Source: Aliivibrio sifiae (GTDB taxonomy: Bacteria > Pseudomonadota > Gammaproteobacteria > Enterobacterales > Vibrionaceae). From it: 64,000 nt of DNA. The stretch covers positions 32,842 to 96,841 of the forward strand of contig NZ_MSCP01000005.1 in assembly GCF_002954715.1 (NCBI RefSeq), given 5' to 3'. The notes under the pieces are model-generated. The model searched no databases. It saw only the letters and a list, made by a program, of their open reading frames with translations, and was not told the DNA's origin. The position numbers and the translations under genes are program-made. Of this stretch, positions 1-7,110 are shown piece by piece (within the stretch, counting starts at the first letter, position 1; each line of letters starts with the position of its first letter).

Positions 1-93
1 AGACCAAAAGATCATAACCAAAATAACGGCAACTGACTATTTTTCAATCAAAAAATGATACACTATAATTTATAAAATAAGAGGGCTAGCAAC

Positions 94-1104
94 ATGAAGC
101 ACATAAAAAAAACACTCCTGATAATGGCGATATCAAACAATGTTTATGCAATCACCGATGGCACGGCCGTTGATTGGAATAATTATCAAGACATGGTCAC
201 CATGAACTGCACAGGAACCCTCATCGCGGGAAAATTTATTTTAACCGCAGCTCATTGTGATGAGCCCGATATGATCCGATTTTCAGATCATACCATTGTC
301 GCTAGTACCCAACGTAGCGACCATCCTGATTGGGATTTATCAGGGGCTAAAGTTGATGTCTCTTTGTGGTCACTTCAAAACTCACGAAAAACAACTCAAA
401 TTCATTATTTTTCAGATTTAACCAAAAACACTGTACAAGATGCCGATACGTTAACACTGTTCGGTTTTGGCTCAACCAGTAACGCTGATATCCCCCTTCA
501 TTATGCAACAGTCAATGCTGAATTTGACCCAACCTACCAGCAAGTAATTAATGGACTCTTTACCAACCAAGGCCAAGGCGTAGGCGGTGACAGCGGCGGC
601 GCATGGCTAAACAATAATAATGAGATTGTGGCCATCAATAAAAGTATTTATGGAACGACGACCTTTGGCACCAACTTACATTATGCCGACGAGTTCATTC
701 GTCAAACTATCGATGGCTGGCACTACCCAACTCTTGCCAACACCTCTAATGGATCAGCCACGATAACGGTTCAATCTCTGCATCAAAACACAGTCACTGA
801 CAGTGCTTACACATCAGGGGACGTTCAAATTATTGGAGGAACCTGTATTGAAAACGGAGAAATTAATTCCTATGATAAATGTACGTATGTGATTGAGAGT
901 CAAGGGGGAGAAGGCAATCTCATCTTAGGTCGCAGCGATGAAGTCATTCAAATAAACAAACCCGTACCGGTTATAGATAATGGCTCAAGCTCCAGTGACG
1001 GCGGTTCATTTGGCCTGTTGAGTTTACTTCTATTCAGTGGGTTTGGTTTTTATAGAAGAAAAAAGAGTGGTTCAACATTGGGAGCGAACATTAAAGCCCA
1101 ATAA
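94..1104 (+). CDS. Secreted trypsin-like serine protease with GlyGly-CTERM tail
   Basis: Chymotrypsin-fold (S1) protease of 336 residues. A signal peptide covers about residues 1-19 (ends NNVYA). The triad is visible: H54 in TAAHC, D88 in KVDVSL and S167 in GGDSGGAW. The C-terminus has a Ser/Gly-rich linker, a GG motif, a hydrophobic segment and a basic RRKKSG end, which is the GlyGly-CTERM architecture cut by rhombosortase and typical of type II-secreted proteins of Vibrio and Shewanella. An RBS-like GAGGG lies upstream. Expected location is the cell surface or medium, acting on extracellular protein. It sits as cargo at the edge of conjugation genes; its substrate cannot be inferred. The fold and sorting signal are seen directly; secretion by the host type II system is inference. 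Confidence 0.9.
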   Translation: MKHIKKTLLIMAISNNVYAITDGTAVDWNNYQDMVTMNCTGTLIAGKFILTAAHCDEPDMIRFSDHTIVASTQRSDHPDWDLSGAKVDVSLWSLQNSRKTTQIHYFSDLTKNTVQDADTLTLFGFGSTSNADIPLHYATVNAEFDPTYQQVINGLFTNQGQGVGGDSGGAWLNNNNEIVAINKSIYGTTTFGTNLHYADEFIRQTIDGWHYPTLANTSNGSATITVQSLHQNTVTDSAYTSGDVQIIGGTCIENGEINSYDKCTYVIESQGGEGNLILGRSDEVIQINKPVPVIDNGSSSSDGGSFGLLSLLLFSGFGFYRRKKSGSTLGANIKAQ

Positions 1105-1123
1105 GAAGATCCAAGGAGATAAA

Positions 1124-1435
1124 ATGGCAACAATAGATCAAAAGAAGCAAGCCCATAAGCTACTCCTATTTTTAAATAATGAAAAAAGACGATGCACGTA
1201 TAAAGCGTTCGGTGAGGTTCTCGGCATTTTTCAACGCAGCGTCTCAACACAATTGCTTGGAGAGCAACACCCTTATCTTTCCTGGGTAGTAAACAGTAAG
1301 ACTGGAAAACCGAGTAATTATGAACCCCAAAATTTACACCCAGATCTCTACACTAATGAACACATCATTAGGGATGAGCAAGAGCTCAGAGCGCTTGCCG
1401 ATCATTACTGGAGAGAACAACCGAATGGCTTATGA
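1124..1435 (+). CDS. Small hypothetical plasmid protein
   Basis: A 103-residue soluble, basic protein that I do not recognise. The start is chosen at 1124 because AGGAG sits 7 bases upstream; a longer reading from 1037 would overlap the protease gene. Its N-terminal half (about residues 5-50) has helical spacing with KAFGEVLGI followed by RSVSTQLLG, which could be a winged-helix fold, but no family call is safe. It lies 19 bp after the protease gene and overlaps the next small gene by 11 bp, so the two are probably translated together. Confidence 0.6.
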   Translation: MATIDQKKQAHKLLLFLNNEKRRCTYKAFGEVLGIFQRSVSTQLLGEQHPYLSWVVNSKTGKPSNYEPQNLHPDLYTNEHIIRDEQELRALADHYWREQPNGL

Positions 1436-1622
1436 ATGGGATCAACGAAAAACCAGCCTATACGCTTTCAAACAAGATTTAGACACTTATGGTTATGTTT
1501 CTTTACTAACTTTAGCCACTTGGAATAATAAATTCCCTCCACAAAAAGGGCGCCTCCAAGCCAAAAAGACCCACAGTTTATCAACCCAAGCCCCCCTTTC
1601 AAAAGAGAAAAAAGGCGAGTAA
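1425..1622 (+). CDS. Small hypothetical protein, translationally coupled
   Basis: A 65-residue protein starting inside the end of the preceding gene (11 bp overlap), the usual geometry of translational coupling. The sequence begins MAYEWDQRKT and ends in a lysine-rich tail with no signal peptide or membrane segment. A longer reading from 1320 in the same frame would overlap the previous gene by more than 100 bp, so I prefer the internal ATG. Function unknown; the only support is the coupling and codon use similar to its neighbours. Confidence 0.45.
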   Translation: MAYEWDQRKTSLYAFKQDLDTYGYVSLLTLATWNNKFPPQKGRLQAKKTHSLSTQAPLSKEKKGE

Positions 1623-1743
1623 ATCCGCTAACTTTTCGACGGAAACATTCCTAATACACAGGACTTTCTTGCTTTTATTTGTGAAAGGGCGAGTGACCCA
1701 CTACGCTTTATATATCAATAGTTAACCGACCAAGGAGCGGCCT

Positions 1744-2385
1744 ATGGTGTTTGAACTCATTCTTTATTTACTTATTTTTGGCTCAGCGTCGTTCTTGCTG
1801 TTTCCAAAGTTCGGCTTGCTCAATCAACGTATTGCTCTTGATGCGAACTATCAATACACCGCCTTAAAGCAAGCCGCAAAAGTGACACCTTTAACCTTTT
1901 TTCTTCTGCTCAATGCCATTATTAATCACGTACCTTGGTTTTTTCTTCCTCTGTACTTACTCTTACCCACGTTATTACTGACCATCCCACTCATCGCAAG
2001 AAAACACCGGCACAGTTTATTGGCAGTAGAAACCTCAATCATTCACCCTCACCACGTGCGAATACACTTATCGACAATAAACCAGGCATTTAATCGACAA
2101 ACGTTTATTGAGTTGTTGCAATTGACTGACTTACTGAAGAAAAAAGGAATAACCACCATCACCCTTTCCTCTCCTTTGTTTTTTAAAGGAAAAAAACAGA
2201 GAGCAATGCATCACTTTATTACTCAATTAGAAAAACACCACATTACGGTACAATCCAAAGCCTCTCACTGGGTTACCTTTCCACTGGGCACCTTGATGCT
2301 GATGTATTATAAACACCTAAAAAAATCACCCAGCTTAACCAACACCCCTCTTACCCACTGGCATACCTACACACTGCATCTTTAA
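1744..2385 (+). CDS. Hypothetical inner-membrane protein
   Basis: A 213-residue protein with a clear RBS (AAGGAG, 1731-1736). Hydrophobic segments lie at about residues 3-20 and 50-85 (rich in Leu/Phe, broken by NHVPW), followed by a His/Lys-rich cytoplasmic half. No family is recognised. It stands between the small genes and the VirB1-like transglycosylase, so a role at the conjugation apparatus or in surface exclusion is possible, but that rests on location only. Confidence 0.6.
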   Translation: MVFELILYLLIFGSASFLLFPKFGLLNQRIALDANYQYTALKQAAKVTPLTFFLLLNAIINHVPWFFLPLYLLLPTLLLTIPLIARKHRHSLLAVETSIIHPHHVRIHLSTINQAFNRQTFIELLQLTDLLKKKGITTITLSSPLFFKGKKQRAMHHFITQLEKHHITVQSKASHWVTFPLGTLMLMYYKHLKKSPSLTNTPLTHWHTYTLHL

Positions 2386-2476
2386 TTTACACGCTTAATG
2401 AGATAAATCATTCATGATTTACTTGAGCTAAGTGTGCAACAAGCGCAGTGCGTTAGGCTTCTACAAAGGCTCTTTT

Positions 2477-2977
2477 ATGACACATTCATTTACGGCATTG
2501 GCCATCGCGCTCATGCTGAGCACCCTTTCGTCTTCTGTTTATGCCAGCGCCCGCTCTTATGACGGCTGGACGTCAACCTATTCTCGCTCAAATCCGTTAC
2601 GGGCGTGCCCAAAACATTGCGAATTAATCACAACAAGTAGCCAAGTCTATGGCGTTCCTAGCTCATTAATTTTGGCCATCATCAAACAGGAGAGTAATTT
2701 CAATGCAAACGCCCAAAGTCACAAAGGAGCCAAAGGGTTAATGCAGTTAATGGACATGAACTCGACGGGCATCGACCCCTTTAATCCCAAAGAAAACATA
2801 GAAAGAGGCACGGCTTTGCTGTCTCGCTTGCTTGGTCAATACGACAGTATTGAGTTAGCCCTGGCCGCGTACAACGCGGGGGAGGGAAACGTCAGAAAAT
2901 ATGGCGGTATCCCGCCATTTAAAGAAACACGGAACTACATAAAAAAAGTCATGCATTACTATCAAGGATACCAATGA
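2477..2977 (+). CDS. VirB1-like lytic transglycosylase
   Basis: A soluble lytic transglycosylase (SLT domain) of 166 residues. A signal peptide ends near VYA (about residue 24). The catalytic Glu lies in IIKQESNFNANA and the family signature GAKGLMQLM follows, with the AAYNAGEGNV motif near the C-terminus. It cuts peptidoglycan glycan strands in the periplasm to make room for the type IV secretion channel. I use the ATG at 2477 because it begins a good signal peptide; an in-frame start at 2432 adds 15 residues that fit poorly. The next gene overlaps it by 4 bp, so they form one operon with the TrbM-like and VirB11 genes. Confidence 0.88.
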   Translation: MTHSFTALAIALMLSTLSSSVYASARSYDGWTSTYSRSNPLRACPKHCELITTSSQVYGVPSSLILAIIKQESNFNANAQSHKGAKGLMQLMDMNSTGIDPFNPKENIERGTALLSRLLGQYDSIELALAAYNAGEGNVRKYGGIPPFKETRNYIKKVMHYYQGYQ

Positions 2978-3462
2978 TGAAACGACACCTACCGCTCTCT
3001 TTTCTTTTGTGCCTACCTCTCTTTATTTCACTCACTTACTCACCACCATTAATGGCCGCCTCTGATGACGCCTGTGCCATTTGGATGTGTTTACCGACAG
3101 GGTTTGGTGAAGGGTGCGATGGACCACACCGAGAATTTAGAAAACGAACGTTAAAACATCAACCGGCGATGCCGAGGTGGTCTTCTTGCCAAAAAGAAAC
3201 GGAGGTTGGCCCTCCGGTTCGAGACGTTTACACCAATAAAACGGGCGTTGCTGCCGTCATCCCCACGCATACGGTGTGTGCACGTCATGATAAAAATGGC
3301 TGTCTTTCGTCTCAATACATTGAAGAGAAAATAATCAAAAACCGTCAATGTCGCTATAACTCAAAAAATGGCACGCGCACACCGACGGGCTGCTCGCATA
3401 CCCTCAATTACACCGAGATTTATAAGAACGGTTTTCTCTTTGGGAAAACGGCTTATTACTAA
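2974..3462 (+). CDS. TrbM-like conjugal transfer protein
   Basis: A 162-residue exported protein with a signal peptide (about residues 1-28, ending LMA-A) and many cysteines. The stretch DDACAIWMCLPTGFG, then CDG, then PRWSSC resembles the opening of the TrbM family, small periplasmic Cys-rich proteins coded in conjugation operons. Disulfide bonding in the periplasm is expected. It overlaps the transglycosylase gene by 4 bp (ATGA junction) and is followed by the VirB11 gene. The family call rests on the Cys pattern and the context; moderate confidence. Confidence 0.6.
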   Translation: MMKRHLPLSFLLCLPLFISLTYSPPLMAASDDACAIWMCLPTGFGEGCDGPHREFRKRTLKHQPAMPRWSSCQKETEVGPPVRDVYTNKTGVAAVIPTHTVCARHDKNGCLSSQYIEEKIIKNRQCRYNSKNGTRTPTGCSHTLNYTEIYKNGFLFGKTAYY

Positions 3463-3507
3463 CCTTATCCACAAAAAATGCGCATAACCTGTGAATGGAC
3501 ATTATTT

Positions 3508-4521
3508 ATGAATAACACAATAAGTACTATATTTGGTGAGGTGCCCATTGCTAAGCAGTATGAATGGCAATGGGTTGAAGACAATTTCAAACCCCTTAAA
3601 AAGTGGTTTCAATGTGAAGGCGTGACCGAAATCTTTGTGGATAGGTTTGATTCGATTTCCATCGAGAGAAATGGAAAAATAGAAAAAACTGACAGCACCT
3701 TTGGCAACGAGCAAACGCTTCAAAACCTCATTACTCAAATTGCACTGTGCCTCAACCAAACCTTAACCGATGAATCCCCCATCATGGACGCCAGATTGCC
3801 AGATTGCTCTCGATTGTGTTGCACCATGCCAAGCGTCACGCCTCAAGGCGCAACCATCACGTTACGTGTGGCACCCAAAGACTTAATCAGTCTTGAACAA
3901 TTGGTTGAGTTTAAAGCCCTGAGCGCTGACATGGCCAACACCTTACAGCGACACATTCAACAAGGCAGCAACCTCATCGTTTCTGGAAATACCGGCTCAG
4001 GAAAAACAACATTGCTTCGCGCCTTAGCGCGATTCATTCCTCTGAACGAGCGCATCATTACTTGTGAAGATACTCAAGAGTTGTATTTAGATTGGTTGCT
4101 CTATCGCGTATCACTCGAAGCCCCGAATCGAAAAGGCAGTGAAGTCGAAATGAAGAATCTGATTGAAACCGCCCTTCGTATGAGGCCCGACAGAATATGG
4201 GTCGGTGAAATAAGAAAAGCGGCGGCCGCCGATGCCTTTCTGCAAGCCATCAATACGGGCCACTCAGGTTGTGTGACCACCATTCACGCCAACAACACAA
4301 TTGATGCGGTATCGCGCTTACAGTATCTCATTGCAAGCCAAGGCCTGATTAGTTTTGAGTTGGCAGAAAAACAAATCATGGGCTCTGTAAATGTCCTGAT
4401 CCACGCCAGTCGTCATGCCGACTACGGCAGACGAATAACCGAAATCACGGAAATTAAAAACGGAAAATTCATTCCCGTTTTTACGTTTAATCCTCAAACC
4501 ATGGAGCACGAAATAAACTAA
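3508..4521 (+). CDS. VirB11-type secretion ATPase
   Basis: A 337-residue traffic ATPase of the VirB11/GspE superfamily. Walker A is GNTGSGKTT at about residues 160-168; an Asp box (ITCEDTQEL) and the HxGH-type motif (INTGHSGCVTTIHAN) follow, all in the family order. It would form a hexamer at the inner membrane and power assembly of, and passage through, the type IV secretion channel. I choose the ATG at 3508; an in-frame ATG at 3478 is possible and neither has a strong RBS. VirB2-VirB10 genes are not in the window, so the rest of the system probably lies to the left of base 1. Confidence 0.9.
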   Translation: MNNTISTIFGEVPIAKQYEWQWVEDNFKPLKKWFQCEGVTEIFVDRFDSISIERNGKIEKTDSTFGNEQTLQNLITQIALCLNQTLTDESPIMDARLPDCSRLCCTMPSVTPQGATITLRVAPKDLISLEQLVEFKALSADMANTLQRHIQQGSNLIVSGNTGSGKTTLLRALARFIPLNERIITCEDTQELYLDWLLYRVSLEAPNRKGSEVEMKNLIETALRMRPDRIWVGEIRKAAAADAFLQAINTGHSGCVTTIHANNTIDAVSRLQYLIASQGLISFELAEKQIMGSVNVLIHASRHADYGRRITEITEIKNGKFIPVFTFNPQTMEHEIN

Positions 4522-4528
4522 AGCCCGA

Positions 4529-4843
4529 TCACTTATCATTCGTGGGAAGTTCAGTTGGCCATGGATAAATAAGTACTTGTTTAAGGATCTCTTGCCACAA
4601 AAAGTGACTTTTAAGTGGATTGTTATGTTTTGCCGGTACATTAGGTGCACTCGCCCAAAAACGAGGCCCCGGTTCATTTGTTGTTTGAGACACAACAAGC
4701 GCACTTAACGCTGGCGCACCAACCTCTGCGAGTCGTTGATTTAGCTGACTCAAGGAGACTTCCCAAGACTGAGGGGAATACCACTCTCTCGTTTTAAGTT
4801 TATAATCATTCGTTAAATCAGAATACGTTTCGGGTTCTTCCAT
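4529..4843 (-). CDS. Hypothetical protein, convergent to virB11
   Basis: A 104-residue acidic-to-neutral soluble protein, unrecognised. It reads against the VirB11 gene and ends 7 bp from that gene's stop. Composition is natural for a protein (Trp, Pro and charged residues well mixed, with EWYSPQSWEVSLSQLN near the N-terminus). No signal peptide or membrane segment. The start has no strong RBS. Probably real, function unknown. Confidence 0.5.
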   Translation of the reverse strand: MEEPETYSDLTNDYKLKTREWYSPQSWEVSLSQLNQRLAEVGAPALSALVVSQTTNEPGPRFWASAPNVPAKHNNPLKSHFLWQEILKQVLIYPWPTELPTNDK

Positions 4844-4972
4844 GACACCAAGATGTCATAAATAATATGGATATCTACGCTCACTTCTCTATCCTTTTTA
4901 TAATAACCGATGATTAACATATAGTTATAAAAAGAGAAATACTCTAGCTTAAAAAGGAAAATATAATTTTTT

Positions 4973-5386
4973 CTACACAAACCTGTGTACTGAGCCTTTA
5001 AATGAAGTCATCCCCTTATTAACTAACGCCTGATATTGGTACTTCATCAAACAACGTCCCTCTTCTTCGTTGATATATTGAGCCCCTTCAATTTTTATCT
5101 TCAAAGATAAAAATGAAACACGATCCAACAATGCACTATCAACCCCCTCAAGATGTGAATAACCTTGGACCAATATTGATAAATACCTTTCATCATTTCT
5201 ATTAATATTCGTGTTAATAAAAAACCCATTAAGAACGTGTAGTCGCTCCCCATTATCTTTAACGACACACACCAAATAAACATAACGATACGGGAGATCA
5301 TTGCTCGTTAATTCATACACGGTATGTGACATTTTATTGTCGTTGAAAACACAAGAAAACGGAACGTAAGCTCGTTCATTTCTCAT
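4973..5386 (-). CDS. Hypothetical protein
   Basis: A 137-residue soluble protein with no domain I recognise. Alternating hydrophobic segments (YRYVYLVCVVKDNG, VSFLSLKIKIEG) suggest a beta-rich fold. It lies upstream of and divergent from the H-NS-like gene, about 165 bp apart. Codon use matches its neighbours. Function unknown. Confidence 0.5.
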   Translation of the reverse strand: MRNERAYVPFSCVFNDNKMSHTVYELTSNDLPYRYVYLVCVVKDNGERLHVLNGFFINTNINRNDERYLSILVQGYSHLEGVDSALLDRVSFLSLKIKIEGAQYINEEEGRCLMKYQYQALVNKGMTSFKGSVHRFV

Positions 5387-5551
5387 TTCAAACCCTCATC
5401 AAATCAACTGCCTCCACTGTACGTTGAAACAACAAATTGAACATGTACCGAACGTGAAGTGACTCGAAAATCACAAAGCATTTAGAAAAGAATCTCATCC
5501 AGCTCAACAACCAACCCTTAAAAACTAACTCTTAACATCAAAGGATCTCCT

Positions 5552-5980
5552 ATGACTCCAGTATTAAAAACACTCTTAAACACACGAACGCTTCGTAAAG
5601 CACTTAACCAAGCCACACTAAAGCAACGTGAAAGCGTACTTAATAACATCACTCTATTGAACGATGAAATTAAAGCCACACTCCAAAAAAAAGCCGAAGA
5701 GGACGCACTAAAACAGCAAGAGCTTGAGCTATTCAAACAACACATCATTGAGAAAGGCATCGACTTTACGGCTCTCTCAAAACTCATGACAGGCAAATCC
5801 AAAGCCAACAAGAAACCCGAAAAAGGAGCCACCGAAAAACCACGACTACCTCTCACTTATCACTACGAAAAAGACGGTGAAATGAAACAATGGAATGGCA
5901 AAGGTGACACACCAAACGTCATAAAAAAAGCCATTGAAAATGGATTAGAATTATCCGACTTTCTGAGAAAGGAGTCATAA
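5552..5980 (+). CDS. H-NS-family DNA-binding protein
   Basis: A 142-residue nucleoid protein. The N-terminal two thirds form a charged coiled coil for oligomerisation (about residues 20-75). The C-terminal domain carries YHYEKDGEMKQWNGKGDTP followed by VIKKAIENGLELSDFL, which matches the H-NS C-terminal DNA-binding domain; the usual core loop W-x-G-x-G-x-x-P appears as WNGKGDTP. H-NS-like proteins on plasmids silence AT-rich foreign genes and lower the fitness cost of carriage. The RBS is AAAGGA 8-13 bases before the ATG. The next gene starts 2 bp after its stop, so they are co-transcribed. Confidence 0.88.
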   Translation: MTPVLKTLLNTRTLRKALNQATLKQRESVLNNITLLNDEIKATLQKKAEEDALKQQELELFKQHIIEKGIDFTALSKLMTGKSKANKKPEKGATEKPRLPLTYHYEKDGEMKQWNGKGDTPNVIKKAIENGLELSDFLRKES

Positions 5981-5982
5981 CG

Positions 5983-6264
5983 ATGAGTCAGATTGATAAA
6001 TTAAGCGGCTGCGAAATAAGTAAAATTATCGAAGGGATTGGTTATGATAATCTTTCTTTGTTTTGTGATAAAGACGAATTCATTTCTCGTTTATCCAATG
6101 AGGCTTTACTCGATTCAATCGTCAATGATAACAACAGAGACATCGAGATGTTAATCCTTCAACTCTATTCAAGCTTGCTTGAGTATCCAGAAACGGCGGC
6201 CAATAAAACGAAAATGGAAGCCATGAAAAAACGCATTTCACTGGAAACCCTCTATTCGACATAG
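5983..6264 (+). CDS. Hypothetical protein in operon with H-NS-like gene
   Basis: A 93-residue acidic helical protein, unrecognised. It starts 2 bp after the H-NS-like gene and has its own AAGGAG ribosome site within that gene's end, so expression with the silencer is very likely. It could modulate the H-NS-like protein (Hha-type partners are small acidic helical proteins), but no Hha signature is visible and this is only inference from position and size. Confidence 0.55.
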   Translation: MSQIDKLSGCEISKIIEGIGYDNLSLFCDKDEFISRLSNEALLDSIVNDNNRDIEMLILQLYSSLLEYPETAANKTKMEAMKKRISLETLYST

Positions 6265-6284
6265 CAAGGCCTTTGCTTTTTTAA
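6262..6284 (+). terminator. Rho-independent terminator after the H-NS-like operon
   Basis: AGCAA and TTGCT pair around a 5-base GGCCT loop and are followed by six T residues. The stem is short, so this is a weak to moderate terminator. Confidence 0.5.
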
Positions 6285-6518
6285 ATCGCTCTTTCTGTCT
6301 TTTCAATCACGTCCTTTCCTCGCTTTTTCTTCTCTGTTTTTTTCTCGTCACCCTCTCGTCTTTCTCTAAAAAATAAGAGCGACATTTCAATCCTTAAGGA
6401 TTGCTAAATGGCTCGAATGCTCAAGTGAAACACAACGAGCCCAAGCGAGAAAGTGAACTGTTTTTCAAACTTAACGACGACGTGCCACGCACGAGAGAAG
6501 TTTTAGTTTGTCCTGCTT

Positions 6519-6592
6519 AAAAAAAGAGTCAATCGCTGAAAGCGTCCCCCATCGTGGGGGGAAGAGCGTAGCGAAATTGGTACTCTTTTTTT
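6519..6592. repeat. Long imperfect hairpin
   Basis: The outer arms AAAAAAAGAGT (6519-6529) and ACTCTTTTTTT (6582-6592) are exact complements of 11 bases; inside, CGCT/AGCG and CCCCCA-TCG-TGGGGG pair as well. Could be a cruciform, a single-strand initiation site, or a transcribed structured RNA ending in a T run. Confidence 0.7.
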
Positions 6593-6740
6593 CAGTGCGA
6601 AGCATCTAACGCCGCGTTGAGCCCCGCGAAACCAAGTTAGACGGGGGAGCCGAAATAAACGTGTAGCCCAAGCGTAAAGCACGAGCCTCCCCAGAGGCGT
6701 TTTATTTTGGGGGCTTGCCCCGCACAACCGTTGAGTAACA

Positions 6741-6844
6741 CGAGACCAAGCCCGTTTTGGTAGATGATTAGGCTAATTTTGAGCAAGTTAGGAACGACAC
6801 GGCCAAAAGGAGCAGAAATCACCTTCAAAAGGGGCTTGGTCTCG
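6741..6844. repeat. 19-base inverted repeat with 66-base loop
   Basis: CGAGACCAAGCCCGTTTTG at 6741-6759 pairs with 6826-6844 at 18 of 19 positions. The loop holds no gene. Such repeats are common at transfer origins. Confidence 0.65.
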
Positions 6845-7008
6845 CGTAGCGATACGGTTTGCGCGCTCTTGACTTGCTCCCTGTCGGACGTTCAGGACAG
6901 AGGGGAGATTTCTGTTGACCTTGACCTTAAAAGACTGAAAAAACACGTTTTTTCTGTATCTCTTACTCGCGAGCGAGTATCCCTTCTCGCTTTTTATTTT
7001 TCTTCCAC

Positions 7009-7081
7009 TCGGTGTCTGCTTTCGGTGTCCGCGCTCGGTGTTACCAAGACATCGAGCCTTGACACCGAGCGCTAACACCGA
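7009..7081. repeat. Symmetric 3+3 heptamer array with 13 bp period
   Basis: TCGGTGT occurs at 7009, 7022 and 7035, and its complement ACACCGA (ACATCGA once) at 7049, 7062 and 7075. All steps are 13 bp and all three pairs are centred on base 7045. The array ends 29 bp before the coupling-protein start, so it may be a protein-binding site for transfer initiation or an operator of that operon. Confidence 0.75.
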
Positions 7082-7110
7082 GGATCACAATATTTAGAGG
7101 TTTACTCACC

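Larger units (their letters stand above)
6285..7110. other. Structured non-coding region; oriT/oriV candidate
   Basis: About 826 bp between the H-NS operon and the coupling-protein gene without a convincing gene. Short open frames on both strands are low-complexity shadows. It holds a pyrimidine-rich start (6290-6365), a long imperfect hairpin (6519-6592), a 19-base inverted repeat (6741-6759 with 6826-6844), a perfect 8-base-arm hairpin of the form GAAAAAAC-AC-GTTTTTTC near 6938-6955, a 7-base-arm palindrome TACTCGC-GA-GCGAGTA near 6964-6979, and a 73 bp symmetric array (7009-7081). Base composition is higher in GC than the flanks. Dense secondary structure just upstream of a coupling protein and relaxase-like gene fits a transfer or replication origin; which one cannot be told from sequence alone. 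Confidence 0.5.

Noticed and set aside
1320..1424. Longer start for the gene ending at 1622
   Set aside because: It would overlap the preceding gene by over 100 bp, while an internal ATG gives a normal 11 bp coupling overlap.
6503..7078. Short open frames on both strands of the structured region
   Set aside because: No ribosome sites, no domain signal, and they run through inverted repeats; they look like chance frames in GC-richer sequence.
7009..7081. CRISPR-like short repeat array
   Set aside because: The heptamers are too short, change orientation at the centre and have no spacers or cas genes.
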